A stretch of DNA of 17,952 nucleotides from Fischerella sp. (GCA_026419705.1 JANZYY010000033.1:1-17952), one strand, 5' to 3'; shown: positions 1 to 8,392, counted from the first letter of the stretch. The notes: generated by a model from the sequence alone, not told the origin. Numbers and translations are program-made.

Positions 1-522
1 GCGCAGGATCATGCGATCGTTGTGCGGTTGAAGGGGGGCGATCCGTTTGTTTTTGGTCGCGGTGGTGAGGAGATGGAAGAATTGGTCAATGCTGGGGTAC
101 TTGTGGAAGTTGTACCCGGTATTACATCGGGAATAGCAGCCCCAGCATATGCAGGTATTCCTTTGACGCATCGATTGTATAGTTCATCAGTGACATTTGT
201 TACAGGACACGAGGCTGCGGGTAAGTATCGACCAGCGGTAAATTGGCATGCGATCGCCCACGGTTCAGAGACGATTGTAATTTACATGGGGATTCACAAT
301 CTGCCTTATATTGTCGAAGAGTTGATCAAGGCGGGGTTGAGTGGAGAAACTCCCATTGCTTTGGTGCGTTGGGGTACGCGACCAGATCAGGAAGAATTAA
401 TTGGCGAGTTGGGGACGATTGTAGAGCAAGTGGAGAAGTCTGGATTTGGTGCGCCTGCAATTGTTGTAATTGGTGCGGTGGTGAATATGCATAAGATTTT
501 GTCTGCTTGTCGTCCGTTGTAG
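1..522 (+). CDS. cobA: Uroporphyrinogen-III C-methyltransferase (SUMT), 3' part
   Basis: The reading frame is open from the first base of the window and ends in TAG, so the N-terminus lies outside; 173 residues are visible. The enzyme uses S-adenosylmethionine to methylate uroporphyrinogen III at C2 and C7, giving precorrin-2 for siroheme and cobalamin. Visible family motifs are VVRLKGGDPFVFGRGGEE near the left edge, VVPGITSGIAAPAYAGIPLT and the VTGHE segment, all typical of the CobA/CysG-C methyltransferase fold. The C-terminal end is complete and of normal form, with no sign of a fused uroporphyrinogen-III synthase after it. The gene ends 13 bp from the stop of the minus-strand CheA-like fragment, so the two converge with almost no room for a separate terminator. 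Family assignment is secure; whether the missing part is normal cannot be seen. Confidence 0.95.
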   Translation, partial: AQDHAIVVRLKGGDPFVFGRGGEEMEELVNAGVLVEVVPGITSGIAAPAYAGIPLTHRLYSSSVTFVTGHEAAGKYRPAVNWHAIAHGSETIVIYMGIHNLPYIVEELIKAGLSGETPIALVRWGTRPDQEELIGELGTIVEQVEKSGFGAPAIVVIGAVVNMHKILSACRPL

Positions 523-535
523 TTGCGATTGGATA

Positions 536-1339
536 CTATCTATCATCTACAGGTGAGCGATCGCGCTTTTGCCGATCCAGGGTGTTTGGGAATAAGCTAT
601 CAAGTTTTCTTGTAAGTATCAATGCTTGCGATCGCCGCAATGTTAGTAATGTCAATTGAGCGATTTCTGCAATCTCTGTATTGGAAATAGCAGTTTCTAA
701 ATGTTGCTTAATTGACTGACACAGATGAGTAAAATCTTTTAATTGAAGTATTTCACCCAAACTGATTAAATGAACTGCTATCATTGTAATTTCTGCTTTG
801 AAAATGAATATTTCGCCATTGGTTAACAGATATTCTAGACGTTGCAAATATTCTTCTACTTCTGTTTGAAAAACTAATAATATTACATCTTGCAGTCCAT
901 TTGCTGGCACAAAAATCGAGTGATTCAAATATTGTTGTATTTCCTCAAAAATTGGTAAACAAAAAGTTACTAACCATTGTTCGTCTACAACACAGTCATC
1001 TGAAAGTAATTTCACTATTTGACGCAGCCAATCAATTCCAGCTAAAAGTAAATTGTGTAACTCAGTGTCATTTTCTAGAGAATTAGTCCGTGTTTTTAAA
1101 ATTTTCAAGGAATCTTCTAAACGGTGAGCAAAATCACTCAGCAAACGAAATCCTCTGATGTTCGCGCCATATTTAATCAAATGAGTTGCTCTGAGGACAG
1201 AATTGATATTTTGGAGAGAAATTTGATGATTTGCTTTTAGTTCCAATAATACAGAATCTAGGGTATTAAGATTCTCGTTTGCTTCTTGTAGAAATTGTAT
1301 TTGGCTTTCTATAACCCTGTTTTGTAACATACAGGTCAT
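536..1339 (-). CDS. CheA/PixL-like protein reduced to its Hpt (N-terminal) part; kinase core absent
   Basis: The 267 residues resemble the first part of cyanobacterial hybrid CheA kinases. Residues 13-115 look like an Hpt four-helix domain. The segment ATHLIKYGANIRG (51-63) replaces the usual AHSIKGGAAMLG, keeping the candidate phospho-acceptor His53 and Lys56 but with Tyr57 where Gly is normal; AHRLEDSLKILK (71-82) is also typical. Residues 150-245 (VFQTEVEEYLQRLE onward) match the region that follows Hpt in PixL-type proteins. The protein then stops: there is no P2/P3 dimerisation, ATPase (N, G1, F, G2 boxes), CheW-like or receiver domain, and cobA lies only 13 bp beyond. Met4 (position 1330) fits the family N-terminus better than Met1; neither start has a clear ribosome-binding site. 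It sits 404 bp after the receptor gene, in the usual place of cheA. It could be a decaying remnant or a stand-alone phosphotransfer protein; sequence alone does not decide. Confidence 0.75.
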   Translation of the reverse strand: MTCMLQNRVIESQIQFLQEANENLNTLDSVLLELKANHQISLQNINSVLRATHLIKYGANIRGFRLLSDFAHRLEDSLKILKTRTNSLENDTELHNLLLAGIDWLRQIVKLLSDDCVVDEQWLVTFCLPIFEEIQQYLNHSIFVPANGLQDVILLVFQTEVEEYLQRLEYLLTNGEIFIFKAEITMIAVHLISLGEILQLKDFTHLCQSIKQHLETAISNTEIAEIAQLTLLTLRRSQALILTRKLDSLFPNTLDRQKRDRSPVDDR

Positions 1340-1743
1340 GGCTAATAAGAAATTATTAAATTCTAAATTCTGAGGTTTAGTAGATTCTGTATTTTAATTT
1401 TCATAATCGATTATTTATAATTTTTATTTTTCTTCATTAAATATTTATTTAAGTACTATTTCTAATTCAAAAAAGAATGCAGGATACTAAATATACATCT
1501 ACTCATAGCTCAATTAAATTAGAGTATGATAAATTACCTGTCTGAACGCCTGCGGTACGGTTCAGTTAGTGATATTGATTCCTTGACATGAATTGAATTG
1601 TATTGTGTTTCAGTTCGTTTTAACTAACTTTGGCTGTTAGCCCAAAAATTTATTTTCGGGCAGTCGTGTATAGAATGAAATGACTCTAAATCTACCTACA
1701 GAAATTAATATTTACTCAATCAATGACATATTAATTAGACATA
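1340..1743. other. 404-bp gene-free spacer between receptor and CheA-like fragment
   Basis: AT-rich DNA with no credible ORF in either strand. No piece of CheA coding sequence is recognisable. The one structure seen is the inverted repeat at 1640-1661. In intact clusters of this kind the receptor and kinase genes normally lie close together, so the length of the gap is itself unusual. Confidence 0.6.
1640..1661 (-). terminator. Inverted repeat after the receptor gene, possible terminator
   Basis: GCCC-A-AAAAT-TT-ATTTT-C-GGGC: a four-base GC stem and a five-base AT stem separated by one mismatch. It lies about 80 bp beyond the receptor stop codon in the direction of its transcription. No clean T-run follows, so a terminator role is only possible. 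Confidence 0.3.
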
Positions 1744-4700
1744 TTAATTAACTTTGAAATGACTAATACTGGTTTGTAATTGCTGGTAAATTTCTAAAGT
1801 TTTTTGGAGAGATGCGGAGACTTTGCGATAGGAACTGCTGGTCGTTTCAGATACTTCGGCAATTTCTTTCATTAAATGAATGACTTCTTTAGAAGTTTGT
1901 ACCTGAGACACTGTAGCGGTAGATATTGACTGTACCAAGTTGTCAATTTGGCAACAAATATTGAGCATTTGATTTAAGCTGTGTTTGCTATCTTCAACCA
2001 AATGAGTAATTTCTAATACCTGTGCGCTTCCCAGTTCTATAGTTTTAACTATTTCACTCACTTCCTGCTGCATACTGGCAGCAATTCCTGCAATTTCACC
2101 TATAAATGTGGTACTCTGTGCTGCCAGTGCAGCCACCTCTTCGGAAAAAGAGACTAAACCTTGATTGTGTTCGCCGCCTGCACATGCTGCTTCAATACCA
2201 GCGTTGATGGCTAGTAAGTTGGTTTGCAAAGAAATTTGATTGATTAAAAAGGCCAAACGTGAAATTTGCTGGGAGTATTCCCCTAAACGCTTGAGTTTTT
2301 TAGTCGTTTCTCCTATTGATTCTTGCAAGCTAAGGATATTCTCAACGGTGAGATCCATTGCTGTATCGCCGAGTTCGACAGTTGGAGAGGCGGAGCGAGC
2401 AACTGCTGTGGCTAGTCTGGCATTTTTAGCTACACCTTTGATGGAAAGTCTGATTTGATCGACTGCATCGAGAGAACGACCAATTTCCTGTGTTTGTTTG
2501 AACGTGTCTATTGCCAATTGACCGATCGCCCCAGAATTTTCGGCGATCGCTGTGTTTAAATGGGTAGCAGCTACTTTAACTTGGCTCACAATCTCCTGCA
2601 AGCTTTCGACAATGAAGTTGCAAAAGTCTGCAATCGCACCAATTTCACCTGTACTTACTTCTACACGTGCTGTTAAGTCACCCCTTTTGACTCCAGCCAT
2701 ACAATCTAGCAGCTTGTTTAGCTCCTGTTGCAGTTGTTCTGCTTGCTGACGTTGCTGTTGAGTAGCTCTTTCGCTTTGCTCTAGAAGATTAGCTCGTTCT
2801 AAAGCCAGTCCTACCAGTCTGGCGAATTGCTCAAATAAATCAATTTCTGCTTGCTGCCACACACGAGTTCTAGTACACTGATGGGCAACTAACAAGCCTA
2901 GTAAATTACCTCCTAATAGAATAGGTGCTTCCAAATGGGCTTTGACTGCAAATGATTCCAACTGTTTGATGTAAAATTCCGGAAAACCTGCTTGGTAAAT
3001 GTTGTTGCTAGCCAGCACGCCGCCTTGGCGATACCTTTCCAGGTAATCTTGCGAACTTGTTTGATGAAATTTTGTTTCTAAGGTGCAAGGCAAACCTTCA
3101 ACTACGGACTCAGCGAGAATATTACTTTGCCAATTCCGATCAAATTTACAGATAACGACTCGATCGACCTTTAGGGCTTTACGGATATCTTGAACTGCCA
3201 AATTGTAGATTTCCTGAGAATTGAGAGTTCCAGATAAGTGAATGGCAAAGTCTTTCAGTATTTGGCTCACTTCTAATAAACTCACTCGTTCTAAAGCCAG
3301 TCCAACTTGAGCTGCTAACTGTCTTAAGAAATTAATTTCAAAAGGTTGCCAAACATGGGGAGCCCAGCAATAATGAGCCATCAAGAAGCCAAAGATTTGA
3401 TTGTCTTTGAAAATTGGTGTTGCCAATATCGCTTTAACTTGCAATTTCTCCATCAATTTGAGATGCTCGGGAGTTAATTCTGCCTCGAAGATGTTATTGA
3501 CAATGAGCACTCCACCGGTGGTGTAGGTTTCCATGAGTTGTTTGGCTATGGAACTATCTTCAATAGTGTCCCCCAAAGTTACGGGTAATCCAGAAGCAAC
3601 CGACTCAGCGACAACTTGTCCCCTACCGTGAGCATTAAAGTGATAGACGACGACTCGATGCGCTCCCAATGCTTGTCTGGCTTCTATAACTGTAGTGTTA
3701 AATAAATCTTCACAACTGAGTGACTGGCGAATTGCCGTTAGGATGTTTGTGAACATCCTTAAGCGCTCAGCTTCGGCTTTTTGTTTGTTGAGCAGGTCTT
3801 GTAGCTGGTCTGCCATGCGGTTAATACTGGCTCCGAGGGTAGCAAATTCATTTTCACCCTGGATGGCAATACGAGTATCAAAGTTACCTCTGGCTAATTT
3901 TTTCACCACCGTAATAGCAGTTTGAATTGGCTGAGTTAGACGGTTCGCCAAAATAGCTGCGATCGCACCTGCTAGTAATGCTGTCAGAATCGTTCCAATT
4001 GCTAATGTCAGCAATAATTGTTTTTGAGTCGCTAGTGCAATAGCTTTATCCGTACTCAAAACTAATTTCCAATTCAGGTTTGGTAAACCTTCTATTCTTT
4101 GCCAAGGAACAAAAGTTGTTAAGTCTTCGGCATTACCTTTTCGATCGGGTAATGTACGTGTTACTACCCGTTGGGCTGTTTGCAGCTGCTGCCAATTTGG
4201 AATCACTTTTTGAGCGTCTCTACCCCAGTGATTTTTGTCTGTAGCCGAAAAAACCTTTCCCGCAGCATCTATCAGCAGGTATTCATCCTTAATTCCCGCA
4301 AGCTTATTGAGTGTTTGTGCTAAAGATTGCACGGGCACGACTGCTTGGATAATATAAGTAGTTTTACCCGTGACACTATCTTTGACAGGTGCAGCCAAGT
4401 AAATTTTAGATTGTTCTGGATTTGTGGTTGTGAATGGCTGGCTAATATAAGGTTGATTAGTTGTGAGAACTGCTTGAAAAGATTCCTGATTTTTTTGATT
4501 AGAAATTCGTTGTCCTGGTGTTTGTAAAAGGACGTCCCCATTTAGATCTAAAATGGCAATACTTTCATAAACTTGATAAATCTCCTGCCAATTTTTGATT
4601 CTTGCTTCTTTTTCTTTTGCATCTGTAGAGTTTGCGATCAAATTTTGACTGGCAAATAGCTGAATTTCTCCGTATCGCTTTCGTAAAAACTGTTGGATAC

Positions 4701-5004
4701 TATTTGACAAATTTAAGGCACTAGTTTGCTTAACATTACTAATTTCCTCGGTGAGGGATTGATTAATCACGTAATAACTCAGTCCCCCAATACCCAATAT
4801 TGGTAGAGTAGAAATCGCAATAGCAAATGCAATTGTTTTGGTGCGAAAGCTTGCTTGTTTTATCAATGTTTTGATGCTGTGCAGCGGAGAATATACAGAG
4901 TAATTTCTGCGCTGTATTACAGTTTCAAGTTCAGGTGAAACTATAAATTTATGCTGTTGATAATTACTATTTGTATTCTCAGAATTAATTCTATTAACCA
5001 TCAA
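1744..5004 (-). CDS. Methyl-accepting chemotaxis-type receptor with two GAF domains (PixJ-like architecture)
   Basis: 1086 residues. Order: short cytoplasmic tail with basic residues; transmembrane helix about 57-80; extracytoplasmic dCACHE-like region about 85-325; second helix about 329-353; HAMP about 350-402; GAF1 about 430-573; GAF2 about 585-740; a second HAMP-like segment about 762-815; and an MCP signalling helical hairpin about 850-1050. The tip reads INQISLQTNLLAINAGIEAA (921-940), clearly MCP, but continues CAGGEHNQGLVSFSEEV instead of the usual RAGE.GRGFAVVA.EV: Cys941 replaces the near-invariant Arg and the RGFAVVA block is lost. The GAF domains look like those of bilin-binding receptors, but the Cys-His pair that carries the bilin is Glu513-His514 in GAF1 and Phe677-Tyr678 in GAF2, so covalent bilin binding at that site is not expected. 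CheW lies 93-94 bp upstream. Two adjacent ATG codons (5004, 5001) could start it. The ligand is unknown. Confidence 0.93.
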   Translation of the reverse strand: MMVNRINSENTNSNYQQHKFIVSPELETVIQRRNYSVYSPLHSIKTLIKQASFRTKTIAFAIAISTLPILGIGGLSYYVINQSLTEEISNVKQTSALNLSNSIQQFLRKRYGEIQLFASQNLIANSTDAKEKEARIKNWQEIYQVYESIAILDLNGDVLLQTPGQRISNQKNQESFQAVLTTNQPYISQPFTTTNPEQSKIYLAAPVKDSVTGKTTYIIQAVVPVQSLAQTLNKLAGIKDEYLLIDAAGKVFSATDKNHWGRDAQKVIPNWQQLQTAQRVVTRTLPDRKGNAEDLTTFVPWQRIEGLPNLNWKLVLSTDKAIALATQKQLLLTLAIGTILTALLAGAIAAILANRLTQPIQTAITVVKKLARGNFDTRIAIQGENEFATLGASINRMADQLQDLLNKQKAEAERLRMFTNILTAIRQSLSCEDLFNTTVIEARQALGAHRVVVYHFNAHGRGQVVAESVASGLPVTLGDTIEDSSIAKQLMETYTTGGVLIVNNIFEAELTPEHLKLMEKLQVKAILATPIFKDNQIFGFLMAHYCWAPHVWQPFEINFLRQLAAQVGLALERVSLLEVSQILKDFAIHLSGTLNSQEIYNLAVQDIRKALKVDRVVICKFDRNWQSNILAESVVEGLPCTLETKFHQTSSQDYLERYRQGGVLASNNIYQAGFPEFYIKQLESFAVKAHLEAPILLGGNLLGLLVAHQCTRTRVWQQAEIDLFEQFARLVGLALERANLLEQSERATQQQRQQAEQLQQELNKLLDCMAGVKRGDLTARVEVSTGEIGAIADFCNFIVESLQEIVSQVKVAATHLNTAIAENSGAIGQLAIDTFKQTQEIGRSLDAVDQIRLSIKGVAKNARLATAVARSASPTVELGDTAMDLTVENILSLQESIGETTKKLKRLGEYSQQISRLAFLINQISLQTNLLAINAGIEAACAGGEHNQGLVSFSEEVAALAAQSTTFIGEIAGIAASMQQEVSEIVKTIELGSAQVLEITHLVEDSKHSLNQMLNICCQIDNLVQSISTATVSQVQTSKEVIHLMKEIAEVSETTSSSYRKVSASLQKTLEIYQQLQTSISHFKVN

Positions 5005-5097
5005 ATTATCTCTATACTTGGATGATTTAATTATTAGGTGAGTCTGAAAGTTTGATGTTTAGCGTAAATTTTCAGGCCCTGTTTTTGCCATCTTACC

Positions 5098-5598
5098 CTA
5101 GCAGATATTCCTAAGAATTTTAGATTGAATAATAGCTTGTGCATCTAATACCAATAAAATTTCTTTGTCTTGCCAAATTAATCCACTTATATAAGGAAGC
5201 AAACTGTGTGAAATATGTGAATGAGGCGATTGAATTGTGTCAGAGATTAACCTGATAATGCCTTTTATCTCTGGTACAACTAGACCTAACGGTACTGATT
5301 TGATGTGAATAATGATGAGATTGTACTGTAGCGAGCGATAATTGATCGATTCTAGGTTGAGCATATTTGGCAAATCAATGACCCAAATTATGCGACTGCG
5401 CCAATTCATTAATCCCAGTACACAAGCAGGCATATTTGGCATTGATGCTATGGATTCAACTGGCACAATCATTACTTCTTGCGTGTGCCGTATTGGTAAA
5501 ACAGCAGAGGTTGATTGATTCAATTTAAACTTGAGATAGCCATCTCCCAATTTATTTGGATTGTGGTTGATGAAATTTTGAGTGTTTGGACTGTCCAT
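5098..5598 (-). CDS. CheW-like coupling protein (PixI type)
   Basis: About 166 residues, the normal size of a single CheW domain. In the family it links receptor tips to the CheA kinase through two small beta-barrels. Visible features are a YLKFKL first strand, PIRHTQEVMIVP, the segment MPACVLGLMNWRSRIIWVID (matching the usual PGVLGLINLRGKVVPVIDL block), VPLGLVVPEIKGI, and a late strand around EILLVLDAQAII. I start at ATG 5598 (MDSPN...), which has AGAGG 11 bases upstream; a GTG four codons earlier (5610) is in frame but overlaps that site. It lies between the PatA-type regulator and the receptor, the usual place in pix/ptx-like clusters. Without a CheA kinase core in the cluster, its partner must be encoded elsewhere or be missing. 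Confidence 0.88.
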   Translation of the reverse strand: MDSPNTQNFINHNPNKLGDGYLKFKLNQSTSAVLPIRHTQEVMIVPVESIASMPNMPACVLGLMNWRSRIIWVIDLPNMLNLESINYRSLQYNLIIIHIKSVPLGLVVPEIKGIIRLISDTIQSPHSHISHSLLPYISGLIWQDKEILLVLDAQAIIQSKILRNIC

Positions 5599-5663
5599 TG
5601 TCAAAATCACCTCTGCTATTAATCAAATCACTCTCAGCACTGATTTGCAGATTTAGAGTTTAT

Positions 5664-5978
5664 TTACGAACAAAGACAGAGGAGAAAATAAGATCGCAGA
5701 CGCAAAGCTATTTTCGCAGCTGGGCAGGAGGTACTTGTGTTATGAGTGTCAATTAAAACTTCGGCTGTTCTTCCCCAATATATTGAGACTGCTTGGTGAT
5801 AAGGTATAAAAAATCCGTGTTTCCATCCCACTTTTTTAAGGGTGGGTAGCATAGCTAGCTCCTTCTGTACTTCTATCGCTTCAAGAAGGTTTTTCACAAA
5901 CCAGATAGGACTGCTATAGGCTTCATCACCTTAGTTATCTGTGAGCGAAATCCAGTCAACTCTGTAAATGGATGTCAT
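5664..5978 (-). pseudogene. Small unrecognised ORF, possibly interrupted by an in-frame stop
   Basis: I do not recognise this protein. A frame opens at ATG 5978, 17 bp after the PatA-type gene, runs 15 codons (MTSIYRVDWISLTDN), meets TAA at 5931-5933, and then stays open in the same frame to a stop at 5664-5666, 105 codons in all. After the stop the frame could restart at GTG 5897 (77 residues) or, more convincingly, at ATG 5852, which has AAGGAG six bases upstream and would give a 62-residue protein beginning MLPTLKKVGWKHGFF. It occupies the place where related clusters carry a CheY-only regulator, but shows none of the receiver-domain residues. It may be a broken 104-residue gene, a real 62-residue gene, or chance. 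No transmembrane segment is evident. Confidence 0.3.
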
Positions 5979-5995
5979 TGGATTATTTTATCCAG

Positions 5996-7267
5996 CTACT
6001 GAATATGTTGAAAGATTTCTTTGAGCAAATCTGCTTGTGTAAAAGGCTTGCTCAAATAGCCAGATGCTTTCACAATTTTAGCTTTGGCTTTATCTATAAA
6101 GCCTGTTCGACCCGTAATCATAATCACTGGTGTATTTTTTAAATGAGAATGTTTCCGCACTAATGAACATAGTTCATAACCATCTAAATTAGGCATCTCG
6201 ATGTCTAGTAAAATTATGTCTGGTTTTAGGCGAATAATTTGCATTAAAGCTTTCAATGGATCGTTAATGCCCACAACAGAAAATATTTGATCGTCTAGAA
6301 ATCTTTGGATAGCATTTACTACTACTGGGCTGTCATCAATGCAAAAGACTGTGTAGATTTTTTTCTCTGTAAGCGGTTGGGAAATTAGTGGACGGTTATT
6401 TTTGAAAGCGTTTACAGGATGGGGTAATACTTTGGAAAGATTTGGTTTTGGCAATGGTTGCTGAGTTGGGACTGTAGATCGCGACTGAACTGGAGGTACA
6501 ACATGAAGATGCTGTTGTTGTCCCGAAACAGGTGACGAGTGTGTTGTAGAGGTTTGCGCAGACGCCTTACCCCGCTCGGAAGATGTTGGGCGTTTATGGG
6601 TGGCTTCCTGTTGGCGATCGACAGATTGGTGGAAAGTAGCAACTGCAAATCCGGAAGGTGATTGGTTATTTCCCAAATGCTGTCGCCCTAATCCTGGTTG
6701 CTGTGGTTGTGAAGTATCAAGATTACCCGGGCTTGACACAGCACGCGATCGCTTTTGACAACATTCGACCAGCAAGCGTATATCCAAATGGCAGAACTTT
6801 GGCATCTCATCCAAAAAGCTCTCAGGAGTAAACTCGTAACTCCCCTCTTTTAGAAGTATAAATGATTCTAATACTTCTAATGCCAAGTGTTCTATCAATA
6901 CCCCGGCTTGAGCAGAAGTGATATACTTCTGATTAACTAACCAGCAAATAGCTAGATAATCTGGATTCGGTATCGCCTGGTTCTCAATTCCAGTTTCAAA
7001 AATCGCCTGCAACTGCTCTTTAATTCCATGATGAAGAGTAGGAATTGTTTGACTCAAATGCTGTAAGTGTTTGTAAAGTCGCTCAAACATCTTATCTGTA
7101 CAGCAGGCATAAACTAGTCTTCCCTCCTCCACATAGATTGACCAAGAAGCTGAAGTGGTAAACACCTGCAAACAACCAGTAGTGGATTTACTAGTTATTT
7201 TCTTCAACAGAAACAGCGGTTGCAGTGTCTGATAAAATCTGTATCTATTGATAGGAAGTATCTTCAT
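5996..7267 (-). CDS. PatA-type response regulator (PATAN/DUF4388 + REC)
   Basis: 423 residues. Residues 1-170 have the pattern of the PATAN (DUF4388) domain found in PatA and PixG, including TTGCLQVFT, WSIYVEEGRLVYA and the later EVLESFILLKEGSYEF segment. Residues about 175-300 are a Gln/Ser/Pro/His-rich linker, likely disordered. Residues 303-423 are a receiver domain with the expected active site: acidic pair Asp311-Asp312, phospho-acceptor Asp355 in DIILLDIEMPNLDG, Thr385 in VIMITGRTG, and Lys407 in YLSKPF. There is no DNA-binding output domain, so the output probably works through protein contacts. It is the first gene of the minus-strand cluster, as PixG is in pix-type clusters; true PatA acts in heterocyst patterning, but the CheW and receptor neighbours favour a chemosensory role. 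It is probably phosphorylated by a kinase encoded elsewhere. Confidence 0.9.
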   Translation of the reverse strand: MKILPINRYRFYQTLQPLFLLKKITSKSTTGCLQVFTTSASWSIYVEEGRLVYACCTDKMFERLYKHLQHLSQTIPTLHHGIKEQLQAIFETGIENQAIPNPDYLAICWLVNQKYITSAQAGVLIEHLALEVLESFILLKEGSYEFTPESFLDEMPKFCHLDIRLLVECCQKRSRAVSSPGNLDTSQPQQPGLGRQHLGNNQSPSGFAVATFHQSVDRQQEATHKRPTSSERGKASAQTSTTHSSPVSGQQQHLHVVPPVQSRSTVPTQQPLPKPNLSKVLPHPVNAFKNNRPLISQPLTEKKIYTVFCIDDSPVVVNAIQRFLDDQIFSVVGINDPLKALMQIIRLKPDIILLDIEMPNLDGYELCSLVRKHSHLKNTPVIMITGRTGFIDKAKAKIVKASGYLSKPFTQADLLKEIFQHIQ

Positions 7268-7614
7268 GGCTATGGCTCTCAGATAAAATCAAGATTTACA
7301 AATGCCAAGTGGTGAATATCCTTGCTATTGCTACATAGCAAAATGGCTCTATTTATTGCCATGAAACAGCGCCTGTATTTGGTACTTACTTAACATTAGC
7401 TTAAACTTTAGGCACACTTATATGAAGAGTACGTGAAGCGGACTAAAAACTACCTCCAATAGGAGAGCAACGCCCATCAGACGCCTATTTTTTTGATAGG
7501 TCAGGGGCTTTGCAGCTTGAGTGCTTAGCTGGGATTCTGCCGTAAATGACAGAATGACAGACAGTTAAAGACAAGTAGATTGGCAAGTGTCATTTGTCAT
7601 ACCCTGCACTCCCA

Positions 7615-7660
7615 GCGCGCAGCGACTTTCCTGAGGGTAGCCGAGTAAAGCGTCTCTACA
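7615..7660. repeat. Dispersed intergenic repeat, degraded copy
   Basis: The stretch from gcgcgcagcgac to gagtaaagcgtctctaca resembles a family of scattered intergenic elements in Nostoc-like genomes (GCGCAGCGAC...GTAGCCGA...GCGTCTCTACA). The assignment is from memory of the pattern; only one copy lies in the window. Confidence 0.35.
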
Positions 7661-8189
7661 TCATCGGTAACAGCTAGCTGCTTTTATTCTCGTCTACCCC
7701 AAAGTGCGATCGCACATGTGCAAGCCGAAAACGGACGCTCAAAAGTATGCTGCGAAATCTTTACTGATACGACGGAAATAGCTAACTCCTATCATTAGTA
7801 GTTGAGAAAATGCTTGACTCGACAATGGTTGAGTACAAGATACGACCGTTTTTGGTTCAAAAGAAGGCAATTTCTTCATAAGTTCTGAAAACACCCTCTA
7901 AAGTTTTATCCTGATGAACTGGAGGATTGCCCTGATGATTTGTATAAGTATTCATCTTGAGGAGTTACAACTGTCCAATTAAATTATTTTGGTGCAATTC
8001 CACAAGTATACTGTACACCTGAAAAATAAAAATATCTCCCTAACATTTAGATTACTATAATTTCACGAAAATAGTTAAAATCATCGTGAAAAATGCTTTC
8101 TTTAAGTAAAGAAAATGTGAAACAGTTTTTATTGCCATCTGCATAAAAATGTAAAAAATATTTCCAGATTCATTTTGGGTTGCTGGTGC

Positions 8190-8215
8190 TTAATTGTATG
8201 AAAATGTACAATTAA
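8190..8215. repeat. AT-rich inverted repeat (hairpin)
   Basis: TTAATTGTA and TACAATTAA form a perfect nine-base stem around an eight-base loop. No T-run or gene boundary is next to it; the function is unknown. Confidence 0.45.
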
Positions 8216-8392
8216 TTAGCAGCTAATTTACTATAAATTCTTTTAGCAATCTCTACGACATTATTCTGTGGTTTCAGATACATTTATATATCTGTAACTT
8301 CTTTGTTGATCAGGTTGAAAAGTCAATATAACTGCTCTTTATTGCTCATGTTATTAGAAGATATTTGAGAAGTATTAAATATTTTGTTTACT

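Noticed and set aside
1583..1620. TTGACA promoter on the plus strand in the receptor/CheA spacer
   Set aside because: No -10 element at suitable spacing and no plus-strand gene follows.
4320..4541. Minus-strand 73-codon ORF overlapping the receptor gene
   Set aside because: It lies wholly within the receptor coding region in another frame and shows no domain features.
5664..5897. Remnant CheY (PixH) gene
   Set aside because: None of the acidic pair, phospho-Asp motif, Thr/Ser or Lys-Pro motifs of receiver domains is visible in this frame.
7840..7870. Possible tRNA (GGTTCAAA T-loop-like string)
   Set aside because: No acceptor stem, D-loop or anticodon arm could be fitted around it.
7739..7879. 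46-codon minus-strand ORF in the gene-poor region
   Set aside because: No similarity recognised and no ribosome-binding site at a proper distance; short ORFs of this size arise by chance. Mentioned only as part of the region.
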